Assembly: GCA_033807695.1 (NCBI GenBank)
Contig: CM066300.1
Span: forward strand, 868,001-932,000
Source: Daedaleopsis sinensis
Taxonomy: Eukaryota > Basidiomycota > Agaricomycetes > Polyporales > Polyporaceae
DNA: 64,000 nucleotides
Reading direction: 5' to 3'
Within the stretch, counting starts at the first letter, position 1. The number at the start of each line of letters is the position of its first letter. The notes beneath the pieces are model-generated. The model was given only the letters and a program-made list of their open reading frames with translations. It searched no databases and was not told the origin of the DNA. Positions 33,074-44,716 of this stretch are shown piece after piece. The position numbers and the translations under genes are program-made.

Positions 33074-35010
33074 TTAAGAGTCTTGGTACTTGTCCTTGTA
33101 TATCCAGGCCAGCCCGATGTCGCTCACGCCCTGTTGGACCTGAGAACGGATGACATCCAAGTTAGGGGCGACAGCGAAAGCGAGATGCAGCTCGAGCAGC
33201 ACTCACGGCGGCGCGGTACCACTTTGCCGACTCCTTCTTGTCCTTCTTGCAGCCCTTGCCGTTGAGCAGGCAAAACGCGAGTTCCTGCTGCGCGTCGGGA
33301 TCCCCGAGCCGCGCCGCGACGCGGTAGTATTGCTGCACGACCCCAATCACGAGTCACGATGAGCGCGGCGGCCAGTGGTGTCAGACATCTGGCGCACGCA
33401 CCACAGCCATCTCCTTGTCCTTCTGCACGCCCCAGCCACGGAAGAAGCTCTGACCGACCTCGTAGATCGCAAGCACCAGCTCTGACTGCACGTACACGTA
33501 CACGTCAGAGACGACGGCGCGTCGAGACGGGCGTAGATTCCGGACTCACCTTCACCGCGCTCACGTCGCCCTGCAGCTGCTGCTGGCCCTTCTCGAGGTC
33601 CCCAACAGCGAGCTCCGCCGCGCGCCGGAGCCACTTGAAGCCCGTGCCCTCGTTCATCTCGCAGCCCCAGCCGTGCCGCTGCGCGAGGCCCCACATGAGC
33701 ATGCCGACCCCGCACCCGCCACCGACCGTCGCGCTCTTCTCGAACGCGGCCGCGGACTCCACCAGCTTGTTCTCGAGGTGGTACTGGATCCCGAGCTGCA
33801 GGTAGTCCTGCGGCGTCTGTGGGTTCGCGAGCGCGGGGGTTGGCTCCTTCGTCTTGCTCGCGTTCGACTTCGCGTGCGGCCGTGATGGAGTCCCGGGCGT
33901 CGCCGGCGTGACGGGTGTCGTGGGCACGTACGGCGGGGCCGCCAACGGCGAGGATTGAGGCAACGCGGAGCCTGGGGGCGTCGCGGATTGTGGCCCATTG
34001 GGTGAGGTGGGTGTAGGGGGCAGCTCGTAGAAGGAGTAGTTCGAGTACACGCTCACCGAGGAGTCTACGCGCGGGTGCAGTCCTGGGTGTGCAAGGTGCT
34101 CTTGGCTTGGAGACGGGATGGGCGAGTGGGCGCCGTTGGAGTTCGGGCTCACATGCGGACCTGGACTTGGATATGGGGATGGATATGGATTCGAGTGCGA
34201 CTGAGGTGACACGGGCCGTGAACTTGGTGCGGGTCCCGGTGTGGGTGGTCCTGATGGGCCCGTGTACGCTGGAGACCCGAGCGGGCTCGAACCGAGGCGC
34301 GGACTGGGTTGCGGGGAGTACGAGGGAGACTGTGGATGGAAGTTGGGAGTCTGGGGTGATCCGTACCGAGCATTTCTCATCAACACCTCGCGCTTCCGCT
34401 CCTCCGCCTCCGATGGCGAGATGTCCCCCGGCTGAGCGACGGGTCTGGAGAAGTTGAGGCTGGGGTTCACGCGCGAGGGCACGCGTCCGCCCTTGGACGG
34501 ACCGGGGATGCCATGGTGCTCTTCCGGGGGCGCCTCCGGGGCGGCAGAGACAACGACAGTGGGAAGGTCAGGGACGTCCGCCGGAGGGGCGTAGACGGAC
34601 GGATCGACGCCTGACGAGCGCCATGTATCGCGGTACCTATTCGTTATGGACTCAATCGCACTGTAGTTGGACGCCATGGACTCGTGTGCGCGTCCGCGGT
34701 CCATGATGGTCGACGCCATGGACGGCGCGGTCGAGCGTGCGTCCCAGGAGACGGTGCGCATGCTCGCGCTGTCTTCGTAGCCCGAGGTCGAAGTCGAGTT
34801 CCGGAACTGCGTATGGAGAAGGGGTGATTGGGGAGCCGATGCGACTGCGTTTCCTGTTGACCGCGGAGGCGTTAGCTCGAGTTGAAGGTCTGGTGGTTCC
34901 TGTTGGTTCTTCACCCTCCTTGACGACGCGCGGCGGATGAGAGAGCCAAGCGGGGAAGAGTCATGCAGATTGGGAGTGAGCGGAGGATGTGCGCTGAACT
35001 CGGTGGCCAT
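33074..35010 (-). CDS. Dsf2/Skt5-like protein with C-terminal Sel1 repeats
   Basis: Four exons (33550-35010, 33402-33485, 33207-33332, 33074-33139) encode 578 residues. The first 390 residues are a disordered Ser/Pro-rich region with short Ser-Pro runs (SPYPSPGP). Sel1/TPR-like repeats follow: DYLQLGIQYHLENKLVESAAAF, then GCGVGMLMWGLAQRHGWG, then LAIYEVGQSFFRGWGVQKDKEMAV, then ARLGDPDAQQELAFCLLNG, ending GLAWIYKDKYQDS. This architecture fits fungal Dsf2/Skt5-type adaptors, which bind partners such as chitin synthase or septation factors; which subfamily is not settled here. Many Ser-Pro sites suggest kinase regulation. Confidence 0.85.
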
Positions 35011-35217
35011 GGTTGAAGACGGTGGTGGTGGAGAGAAATGAGCAGCAACATAATTATGTAGGCATCGTCGCCAATTGCCCTGCAGTGGTTACGTTGAGCG
35101 CCAACCTCTTCAGATCTGATCGTACCGCATTGCAGCAAAAGAGCAGAGCAGGCAGAGTGCGCGTTCGCATTAGAAAAGTAACTACAGGAAGTAACATGTG
35201 TGCTCTATCCGACGCCT

Positions 35218-37348
35218 CTAGACATACTTTTTCTTCTGCTTGAGCTCCGCGTATGGGTCCGGCTTCGGCATCCTGCCAAACTTGGGCTCGTCCTGCTCTG
35301 CAAAATGCGATGTCCGATCAGCACAGGCGCAACAGCGAAACCGGCCATATACGCACTGAGGGTGAACGTGTAGATGTGGGAGACCGTTTCATCCCAGACC
35401 TCACGCCACATATGCGCGCCGCCCCCCTGTGCACCGTCAAAGCCGTACTGGTCTGCGAACGCCCGGAAGTCGAAGCCGAGCCTCTCCGCCTCTCCGAACA
35501 CCGGTATGTCGATGGGCTCTGTCGCCGACGACTGCGGAAGGACAAGCAATACATAGCGGTGGTACGGGCTGCCGCGCTGCGGGTGTGGCGGCACGTAGGG
35601 GGTATGTGTGTCGAGTGGAACCGAAGGAGAGGGTGTGAAAGCCGATAGTGGGATGTTAGGTCTGTGGACGTCGTTCAGAGTTATGCAAATGAGTGCAAGG
35701 ACAGAGACAGAAACGGCGGAACACGGAGATGATAAGCACGCCAAGATAAACGGTGTAAGGATTACTGTCGCGACACATTCATCGGCGGCGCGTATTCCCC
35801 GCCTCGGACCGCTTACACGCGTCCCTGTCACAAGTACGTGTTCCAAGGCCTCACACGGAGCAGAGTCGCGCAATGTCTCTTATACTTCACAGACAATGCG
35901 CGGCTCGTGATTCCGGAAGGCTCGGGACGAGACTTGGCACTCCCCAGCTCATAATAATATGAAGGAAGACCACTCACTGCATCCAATGCAAGTACGTCGT
36001 GAAGGACTGGGTTTCCGGGTTGGGAACGTCCAAGTCGACCATGAGTAAGGTGTACAGACGCGTGTCCGTGTGGAACAGTGTCGTGTATACTTCAGGCTGT
36101 CTCCTCGTCTAGAATAGAAGTGACTGTGAGATTCAGAGGCAGAGAGTAGAGAACGAGAAGAAAGCCGGGACGAACCTGCTCAGGGACGAGGAAGATGCCA
36201 GGCTGCACCTGTTTCAGCTTGCGCTTGACACGCGTGCGGAGGTAGTTGCTCTTGGGAGGCGGCTCGAGGTACCGAATCCGAAGGTCGAACGACGGGCACA
36301 GCTCGGGCAGCATATCGGGCACGACGTTCATCTGGTACATCCGTTCCATCTAGTGCCATGTCCCCGGTCAGCTATGCACCACATCTTTGTTAGAGATGGC
36401 AGACACCGGGGACAATGTCCCATGTAAGGAGCTGTTACATCCTGATCACAGCGTGATCATTGGCCAAGTATGACTTCCCTTTGTCCAAGTGTCCCACCCA
36501 TCACAAAGACACTTGGACTATATCGCAAACAGCCTGTCCCATGCTAGTTACATTTCAAATGCGACATGTAACTAGCATGGGACTAAGGTGTATAGTTGAG
36601 TGCCACGCAAAAACATTTGACCAATGAGCCGAATGTGAACAGGATGTAACACGATTTTACATATCATGGTGCCCCCGGTTAAAGTACGCACCAGCAGATC
36701 CAAGTCGCCTTCCTCCCGCCACCTCTGCTCGACGAGATGCCTGTAAATAGGCTTGCTCATGTCCGCTGCAGCACACACACGCACACGTCAGTCGCCCTTC
36801 TAGCCCAGCCAAATGAGAGCAGAAGAACAGCACTCACCCATTCCGTTCCGCGCCTTCCAGCGCACGGCGGGAAGGTTCGCCTCCGCCTGGATCTCCAGTA
36901 TCCCGAGCCGCTCCCTCATGCGCTCCAGCGCAGCCTCGTCCCTCGCGCCCTCGGGCTTGCCCTCCTCCGCCAGTACCTGCGCCCTGAGCTCGTCCAGCTC
37001 CTTGCGGAGGAACGCCGCGTCCCGCAGGATGTAGCGCAGCGCGTAATCGTAGGCCGGCTCGACGCCCTTGGCGATTGGGCGACACCATTCGCGCGGTCGC
37101 TCGAGCGAGATGTGCGGGCGACGCGTCGGCCGTGCGCGCTGCTTGCCCTTGGGTTCCTCAGTTGCAGCTTCGGGTTGAGCTTCGTCGCCTAGTGCCTCTG
37201 GCGTAGTCTCTGTTGTAGGAGGCTTCGCTGTCACCGGCGGAGGGGTACTAGCTGGTGCCTGCGGGGTCGACGTGGCATCTAGAGTCGCGTTTCCACGGAC
37301 ATATACTAGCCTTGGAGCATAGCGAGGAAGTCGGCGCAGTGTGAGCAT
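35218..37348 (-). CDS. Mitochondrial large-subunit ribosomal protein mL38 (PEBP fold, MRPL35-like)
   Basis: Six exons (36838-37348, 36692-36765, 36176-36349, 35978-36108, 35357-35661, 35218-35297) give 424 residues. An Arg-rich N-terminus (MLTLRRLPRYAPRLVY) fits a mitochondrial presequence. A charged helical region is followed by the fungal mL38 block ARNGMADMSKPIYRHLVEQRWR, then NVVPDMLPELCPSFDLRIRYL. The PEBP domain contains LMVDLDVPNPETQSFTTYLHW and SPYHRYVLLVLPQ, and lacks an enzymatic role. It sits in the central protuberance of the mitoribosome. Two introns are long: 36350-36691 holds a fold-back element, and 35662-35977 (316 bases) has no identified insert. Confidence 0.92.
36405..36679. 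mobile_element. Fold-back/MITE-like element inside mL38 intron 2
   Basis: Ends of about 42 bases are inverted and related (ACCGGGG...TGTTACATCCTG at both). Inside lie a perfect 18-base hairpin stem (36536-36553 with 36566-36583, 12-base loop, GTCCCATGCTAGTTACAT) and an 11-base stem (36483-36493 with 36508-36518, GTCCAAGTGTC). There is also a small TGATCA duplication. No coding capacity and no clear target duplication. Confidence 0.7.
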
Positions 37349-37675
37349 GACCGTCGAGAAGCACTTGCCAACGGCGGAATTCCGCGAGCGGCGACGTAGA
37401 AAAGGAGACGGGCGTCTGTGCTGCCATTCTTGGGAACCTAACCTCGTGATCTCAATTCTCTGTACTTCTGGGCGCTTGAACTCTTGACCCGGCGGTTTTG
37501 AAGATCGTTGCAGTTCTATTTGATTCAATCTCGGAAAGTCCGATAATGTACGTAAGGTATTTTCGAACTGACCATGCGGTTGATGACATCTTCATGCCCG
37601 GGAAGAGTATATATAGCTCCCTCAAGTGCGGCACGACGCCCTGAGTCCCCGCCGGTCTGCTCGCAGGCTCTCACC

Positions 37676-40103
37676 ATGTCCTCCTTCACTTGGCGACTGG
37701 CCGTCGGCGCGGTCGTGTACCTCCTCTTGAGCTCGTACAGCGTGTGTGCGCTCACGCCTGTGAACCCTCAGGCGGTCAAGCTAAGCGCAAAGCACCAAGC
37801 TCTAGAAGGGTCGACGTCGAGCTCGCTATCCAAGAGACAGAGCGCGACATTCCCCCAGTACACCTTCACGCAGCCCCTGGACCACTTCTCTGACACAGGC
37901 TTCACTTTCGAGCAGCGGTACTGGGTCAGCGACCGCCATTACCAGCCTGGCGGGCCCGTGATCGTCTTCGAGACCGGAGAGAGCTCGGGGACGTCGCGCA
38001 TACCCATCCTCGACACTGGGATCATCAATATCCTCACCAATGCGACGAACGGGCTCGGTGTCATCCTCGAGCACAGATACTACGGCAGGCGCTCCCCATC
38101 TCTAATGCCAGCGTGTGTTGACTCACACTCCACTCCCTCAACAGGCAAATCAGTACCCGTCCAGAACTTCACCACCGATTCTTTGAGGTGGGCGTTTGCA
38201 GAGAAGGCGGCCGCATGACGCGATACTGATAAGGACCATGTGGTGCTTTTGTGCAGGTGGTTGAGCAACGAGCAAGCTGCCGCAGACTCCGCCAACTTCC
38301 TCGCGAATGTCAAATTTCCTAATATCTCGGCCGATCTGACGGCCCCTGGGACGCCTTGGATCTACTATGGTGTCAGTCCTTTGCTTGCAACCTGCATGCT
38401 ATTTCCTCTTGGCCCCATGCTAGCTTGCTCGAGCTTGCTTCGGGAGCCTATCTTGGCTACTAGGAGCAGTTATTTTACATCCCCTGCAGAGCTCGTTGAG
38501 GCTCTCTGACTCTGACAGGCAGCCTTGCCGTACACTGACGTACACGGTTCTTCTCTTCTCGCCCGGCAGCATTATCCACGTCCTCCACATGCTGCGGTCT
38601 ATCATCGGACTGACACCCCTTCCCGCAGGGTTCCTACGGGGGCGCGCGGGCCGCGCACATGCGAGTCCTCTACCCGGACCTTGTCTACGGCGCGATCTCC
38701 TCGAGCGGCGTGACGCACGCGACCGTCGTCGACTGGCGGTACTTCGACCTCATCCGGCAGCACGCGCCCGCGGACTGTATGGCGCAGGTCGTCACGGCCG
38801 TCGCGGAGGTTGACCGCCTGCTCGAGCGCAACGCGACCCGCGGCGCGATCAAGGCCGTCTTCGGGCTGAACGGGTTATCGTATGACCCGGACTTTGCATC
38901 GCTCCTCTCGGTGCGTGTGCCAGGATGCGGCCTTCTGTCGGTATGGCACGCGGGGCTGATAGTTCTCCACCTTCGCGCGTGCGGGTGCAGGGTCCGCTGG
39001 GTGGGTGGCAGAACACGAATTGGGATCCCGCTATCAACAGCACCAGCATCGGCCGGTTCTGCACGGCGCTGGGTGTCCCCGACGAGGCGACCGTTCACAC
39101 CGTACAGGGCATCACCGTCTCGAGCGCCACTTTCAATCTTGCGAAATACATCAATGGGGTATGAGCTCTCCTGTGTAGTAGTTGCATTGGGTTGAACTTC
39201 TTCTCTAGAGCGTCTCCAGTAGTTGCCCTGTCGATGAGCAAGACCAGGTGAGCGCAAATGGTGACTAGAATGGCGGGGGAGTCATCCAATAATAGCATCG
39301 CTCTAGTGCTTCGGAACCCTCACCGACCCAGAATTCTACTCGCAAACGGACCTCTCACAAACATGGCGTATCTGGAATTTCCAAGTCTGCACTCAGTGGG
39401 GCTTCCTCATGGTATGCTGCTGCTCCTCCATCGACATTGCGCGATTATAGACCTGATCCTCTTATGCACTTTGCAGACTCCTCCGCCTGACCCCAAGATA
39501 CCGAGCCTCCTTTCCAAGCTCATCACCAAGGAGTACGCTGCACTCACTTGTAAACTCGTGCGCCTTCTCCGATTTTTGCTCAGTCGAACATCTCTCCCTG
39601 ACGCCCCCAATCTATAGGCGTACCCGCCCGGAGAGCATTTCAGCATTCCCGAGTGGCCAGACGTCGAGTCCGTGAACAAGCTCGGGGGCTACAATATCGC
39701 TGCTGACCGCCTTGCGATCATCGACGGTGAAGGTACGCAATAAGCCGTCCCGCACCTCTTAGTCTAGGCCTTTCTAAAGTGCCATACTCATCGCAGCGGA
39801 CCCGTGGAGAGGCGACTGCCCCCACAGCCCCGATCCTCGTGCGCACCCTCGCCCGGACACGACTCTGCGGCCGTTCAAACTCATCCCCAGTACGTCTCTA
39901 CTCTGTGACATTATGACTCCGAGTCTACATGCATCGGGCGATTTTGACGCGAGTGTACAGATGCCGTTCATCACTGGGACGAGAACGGCCTCGCGGACTT
40001 CGGCGCGGAGCCCGCGTTTATCCAGAACATCCAGCAGCAGGAGATCGACTTTGTGAAGGACTGGCTCAAGGACTTCAAGCCGCCTGCCAAGGTACCCCAC
40101 TGA
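37676..40103 (+). CDS. Secreted serine peptidase, family S28 (prolyl carboxypeptidase type)
   Basis: S28 enzymes cut after proline. Ten exons (37676-38187, 38257-38371, 38629-38910, 38991-39158, 39209-39247, 39307-39411, 39477-39557, 39618-39732, 39797-39889, 39961-40103) give 550 residues. A signal peptide is clear (AVGAVVYLLLSSYSVCA). The mature part shows FTQPLDHFSDTGFTFEQRYW, LEHRYYGRRSP, the nucleophile motif GGSYGG, the Asp region DRLAIIDGEADPWRGD and the His region AVHHWDENGL; all three catalytic residues are present. An intron of 257 bases lies directly before GSYGG, larger than its neighbours. Asn-X-Ser/Thr sites suggest glycosylation. A role in extracellular proline-rich peptide use is likely. 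Confidence 0.93.
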
Positions 40104-40565
40104 GGTTAGGCATTATCGCTAAACGGTCCTTGCTATATATCATATCGGAAGTATCTTTTTTTATGCTCATCCACCGTGCCCATTTGCGTTGACGGTTGAA
40201 GATTTGAAGAGGTTAGGGCCTGATTGGTGAGACTTTGCGAGCAACCGTGTGAGCAGTGGACTGGACTGCACACGCAGGCCACCGTCCTGGATGTAGCCTA
40301 TATGCGTCGGAGGATGAGCTGAGCGATGCGCCGGTAGACTGAGACATGCACAACTCACGATTCAAATATGGGAGCTGCCTCGCGTAGTACTGGGAACGCG
40401 ATATAAACCGTCCAGGCGGGTACTTACTAGTCTATAGCTAGTATCACGGTAAGTTAACGAGTCATAAGTATGAGATGATAGCCGACTATCAAGCAACCGC
40501 AGGCGTCTAACCATTTCCTTTCATCTACCCCCAACTTCCACTACACTCCATGTTCGTAAACGATC
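40104..40565. other. SPT3 upstream region
   Basis: No gene is seen. The 70 bases before the SPT3 ATG are pyrimidine-rich (CTTTCATCTACCCCC), as is common in fungal promoters. Confidence 0.4.
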
Positions 40566-41755
40566 ATGGCGACCACGACGAAGAAACTCCAAGCATCCGA
40601 CATGTCCAGTCACCGAGAGTACAAGTATTCTCAAGAAATCTCCCAAATGATGTTCGTCTTCGGAGAGGTACAGGACCCGAACCCGGAGACGGTCAACCTA
40701 GTCGAGGATATTGTTCGGAGTCAATTGATTGAGCTTGTACGTCTCCGTGGCATATTTTAGCCGGTGCATGTGCAAACTGACTGGTCCGAGGACTGTATAC
40801 CGTAGATCATACAAGCTCGCGCACTCGCGAACAAGCGCGGCGCAACCCGCGCTTCTGCTGAAGACCTCATCTTCCTGATCCGTCACGACCGCGCCAAGGT
40901 CAACCGGCTGCGTACATACCTCTCGTGGAAAGACGTGCGGAAGCATGCGAAAGACTCGGACGGCAACTCGGGGGGCGTTGAGGAGATCCCGGAGGATGGC
41001 GCGGACGGTGAGTGGCCCAAGCGCACCCTCGTCGCATGACCCCTTCCAACACACCTCTCCCCGCCCCCAGACAAGCTCGCCCCGAAGGCACAGAAGATCA
41101 CGATCAAGCTCCCCTGGGAGATTCTGAACGTCTTCTCGGACGCGCTCCCGGCGGACGACGAGGAGGACGAGGACGACATCGAGGCGCACGAGGCGTCCAT
41201 CCTGCGCCTCAAGGAGGCAGACGACGCGACACGCCAGATGACGCGCGAGGAGTACCAGCACTACTCGGACTGCCGCCAGGCGTCGTTCACGTACCGCAAG
41301 GCGAAGCGCTTCCGCGACTTCCTCGCGCTCCCCGCCGCGCTCGACTTCAAGACGGGCGACGAGACGCTCGACATCGTCGGCTTCCTCGCGTTCGAGATGG
41401 TCCGTTCGCTCACGATCGCCGGGCTCGAGGTGAAGAAGGCGCTCGAGGACATGCGCGCGGCGCAGCACTCGGGCTCGTCGCCCGTGCTTGGGAAGCGCAA
41501 GGCGCAGCACGGGCTTGGGCTCGGGGGAGACGCGAAGCGCATGCGGCGCGAGGAGAGCCCCGAGCACGAGGAGCTGTTGCCGGTCTGCTCGCTGTTCTTG
41601 CCTCCTCCTGAGGTGCGTACTGCGCTGGGGCCCGAACATATCCAGGATGCGTTCGCGAGGATGCAGGGCGACTGGGCTCAGCGTCGCTCTGCAGGTATGC
41701 GTAACCACCGGGGAGGGCTCATACGGACTTCTATCACTCTCATCTAGGTCGTTAG
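40566..41755 (+). CDS. SPT3: SAGA complex subunit Spt3
   Basis: Spt3 carries a paired histone fold and helps SAGA deliver TBP to promoters in the nucleus. Exons 40566-40736, 40806-41007, 41071-41694 and an 8-base last exon 41748-41755 give 334 residues; without the last splice the frame would end at 41747. The first histone fold is clear (SQMMFVFGEVQDPNPETVNL, then DIVRSQLIELIIQARALANK, then DLIFLIRHDRAKVNRLRTYL). It is followed by SWKDVRKHAKDS, an acidic linker and the second fold (YQHYSDCRQASFTYRKAKRF, DFLALPAALDFKTGDETLDI, VGFLAFEMVRSLTIAGLEVK). A KRKAQ/KRMRR cluster may be a nuclear signal. Confidence 0.97.
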
Positions 41756-42092
41756 ACCACTTTGTCTCTGGATGCCTGTCAGGCTTTGTATGTGTATGTT
41801 TTGTGTACCATAGGTCGGATTGCGCAGTGTACGAGAGGGTGTTACTCACTCTGACAGGGTTCAGAGTGTTCGAGATAAGATTAGATTTCAGCGGCTGTGC
41901 CTTGTACGTTTGAACTTCCACGGTCACTATGAAGCGTTCTCACTGTCAAAGTCAACCTCATCATTGCACACCACCAGTACTCGTCACCACGAACCAGTTG
42001 GATAACTCAAGCCCATCTAAAAGTGACCTTACTCTCGACAAAACCATACGAATTTGATCTACACTGACTTAACAACCCAACAGAATCACCAA

Positions 42093-43197
42093 ATGCCTCT
42101 CATCTCAGACTTTCCGGCTCTCCCAGGATTCTACCAACTGCTCTTCCTGCACATCGAGCCAAGTACGCTATGCCACCCAAGTGCCTGCATGTGCATGTAA
42201 ACGGATACTGATCGGACGAACACAGTCTCCACAGTAATGCCCGCGGTTATGGCGTGGTGGCAGCCCGGTGCAGCCTGGTTTCACCACGAGCTTATCCCAG
42301 ACGGGACCGCAGCCCCGGCGACCGCGGACGCACGCACGACGATGGCCATCTGGCAGCTCGGAAACTGTGCGCCCGCATCCTTTCTTCATTCTTAAACCAG
42401 ATTCGCTGCATACCAGCGTTCTGCACCCGCGTTCTCGCCAGACGAGCACGGAGCTCTCAGCTGGCAACCGAGGACGTTGGGCGTTGGGCGTTGGGCGTAG
42501 CGGTGACCACTGACCGATGGAACATGATGATCATTGACGACGAGTGCTGACTGCCGCCCCCGGGCCAAACCAGGTTACCTCCTGCTCGGCCTCCTCTCCA
42601 CGTTCGTCTTCCGCGCAGTCCGGGACGCGCTCCCTAGCAACCCCGCGGTTCAGGAGCGCATCCTCGGCGCAAGCTTCGCCGCACTCGCGCTTGCAGACGT
42701 GAGCTTCTCCCCATCCACACTGACGCTTCCCCTGGAGATCCGGATCCAGGGCCGCCCGCTGCGTACTGACTGACGATCCATCCCCAGGTGACGCAGTGAG
42801 TACTGAGTCCCCACGTTCCTGACTCGCCTGCACTTGGACCGGGACACGAGTACTGTATTCCAAGTGCCGACGACGAACATCATACGTCGGACGCTGATCG
42901 TCGGCCCGCATCTAGCGTCCTCTGGTCGTTCGTCGGCCTCCCGGACGAGCTCAAGTACGCGTTCGCGCGCTGGAACCCGATGACGCACGGCAACATCACC
43001 TTCACGCTCTTCCTCTTCGCCACCAGGTGCGTCGCCCGATCCCATCCCGAGCCCCAGCAGCTGCCTTCTCCACCAAACGCTCAGCCTTGCGCTTACTGCA
43101 TACTGACCGGACATGCTTCCTTGGCAGGATCGCCTGGTTCCTGGGCATCGGCCGCACGCGGTACTACTTCGGCCAGCGCAAGTCCAAAGCGGCATGA
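42093..43197 (+). CDS. Small four-helix membrane protein, DUF7704-like
   Basis: Six exons (42093-42162, 42226-42366, 42574-42698, 42788-42795, 42916-43026, 43128-43197) give 174 residues. The pattern, ALPGFYQLLFLHIEPIST with LGNCYLLLGLLSTFVFRAV, then LGASFAALALADVTHV and ending WFLGIGRTRYYFGQRK, matches fungal DUF7704 proteins as I remember them, with about four membrane helices and a basic C-tail. Exon 4 is a micro-exon of only 8 bases (GTGACGCA) that restores ADVTHV in phase. No biochemical role is known. Confidence 0.7.
42788..42795 (+). other. 8-base micro-exon of the DUF7704-like gene
   Basis: CCCCAG|GTGACGCA|GTGAGT fits both splice consensus sites, and inclusion keeps the frame between GCAGAC and CGTCCTCTGG. 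Confidence 0.65.
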
Positions 43198-43615
43198 ACG
43201 CTAACCTCGACCAGCGGCGAGTCACAGGGCCCAAGTTCTCAGCAAGCTCGCGTCTACGTATACGGTCTGTATCCTGTATCCAGAGTAACAGCACACATAC
43301 ATACACATAGCAACCGCCCGCCCTTCCGCCGCACTCCAAATTCCAACCTCGTCCGCAGGCCCGCAGCACTTCGACTCCCCTACTTGTACTTCGACACCAT
43401 CCGCGCCCGCGATAGCACAGAGCCCCGGCCGTCCATTCCTGTACCTCGCACTCCCGCGCGCACCTCGCACTCCAGAATCATAGCCTGTTCTCAGGCTAAA
43501 TCGCCTGTTTGCGTTCCCCCGGCGATGCCCGGCCCGCGCGTGAATTCCGCGAAAGAACCGAGTCGCCGCGTTCGTATATGGTACCTGCAGCTTCGCCACA
43601 GCTGCCGGCGCGTTC

Positions 43616-43666
43616 AGTACCGAGTACTGAGTACTGAGTACTGAGTACTGAGTACTGAGTGAGTAC
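43616..43666. repeat. GAGTACT microsatellite
   Basis: Seven-base units of ACTGAGT run about six times in succession before ending in GAGTGAGTAC. Confidence 0.95.
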
Positions 43667-43861
43667 ATGATCCATAGACGGCTCAACCGCCTGGGCCGTG
43701 GACGTAAAGCGCTATGTATATGCACGAATCTCTCATCCGAGTTATAATTATGCTCGGGGCCATCATGCTGATGGGTCCACGCACAACGCACAATTGAATG
43801 TACATGCACCCGGGTTCATACATACTGATTCGACAGTGCTCGGGTGTCGCTGTTCTACGTT

Positions 43862-44280
43862 CAACGTCGACGTCGACGTTCAATACATACACAGTGACAA
43901 CCGAATCTCCTTCGAATCCGAGGCTCGGTCTCGCGCTTCACGCTCACGCTCGAGCGCGGCTTCTGAATACTGCAGAATTCCCTCAATGGCGTGAACGTCG
44001 TCGGGACAGCACCAGCGCGCCGTTCCCAATTGCAACTGATCATGAGTCTACACTTAACGTATACAACAGCCTAGTTCAAGTTATCGAGCCGTCCCCGCAC
44101 GCACCCGCCGCACACAGCAACATATGTAACCACCGCACACGCAACGCAACAACACGTACTCGAGTGTACATTTACGTTCATCTCTCGAGCGGTCAGCGGT
44201 CAGCGTTCTTGCGTCTTGTACATACATGCAGCCACGACGCTAGCGCTCTCGATGCTGGAGACGGAGACGGGGCGGACTAC
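43862..44280. other. Intergenic region, no gene seen
   Basis: A CGACGT-rich palindromic block (ACGTCGACGTCGACGT) lies near 43865; otherwise only short frames occur. Confidence 0.35.
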
Positions 44281-44283
44281 GCG

Positions 44284-44322
44284 ATACGGATACGATACGA
44301 TACGATACGATACGATACGATA
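44284..44322. repeat. CGATA microsatellite
   Basis: About seven consecutive ATACG units end in GATATTTAATAC. Confidence 0.95.
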
Positions 44323-44339
44323 TTTAATACAAAAAGGCG

Positions 44340-44716
44340 GATACCGAGACAGCACGACGAGACGGGACGGGACGAGTGAGGACCGGGGACCGGAGGCAGG
44401 AGCGACGGGGACGGGGGGGACGGGGGGAGACGGGGGGAGGGTACTAGTCGGGCGGGGACGGGGACGGCGTGTACGTGGACGAGGGAGGGTGCGGACGGAG
44501 AGGGTGGGAGGCGTACCGGGCTGTATATACAAGTGTGGACATGCTGGTGCGAACACACGGGGCATCGGAGCGGTGGGTGGGGGTGGAGACGGAAAAGGAA
44601 AAGGACAAGGAAAGTAATAGAGACAAGGGACAAGGGGATGGGAAGGGGATGGGAAGGGGAAGGGGATATGCAAGGGAAATGGGAAGGGGGAATTGGGGAA
44701 TAGGAGGGGAATCTTC
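44340..44716 (+). other. Purine-rich tract with a G-quadruplex motif
   Basis: The plus strand is strongly G/A-rich for about 375 bases. At 44407-44443 runs of 4, 7, 6, 6 and 3 G are separated by 2 to 3 bases, a textbook quadruplex motif. Further G3-5 runs recur at 44630-44715. Long frames on the complementary strand here (Pro/Ser/Phe-rich) are composition artefacts. Confidence 0.8.

Noticed and set aside
35662..35977. Possible element in the long fourth mL38 intron
   Set aside because: No terminal repeats are visible, so length alone is not enough.
38372..38628. Possible mobile element in the long S28 intron
   Set aside because: No inverted ends or flanking duplication could be found; only the unusual length is notable.
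43616..44322. Possible CRISPR array
   Set aside because: These are contiguous microsatellites without spacers.
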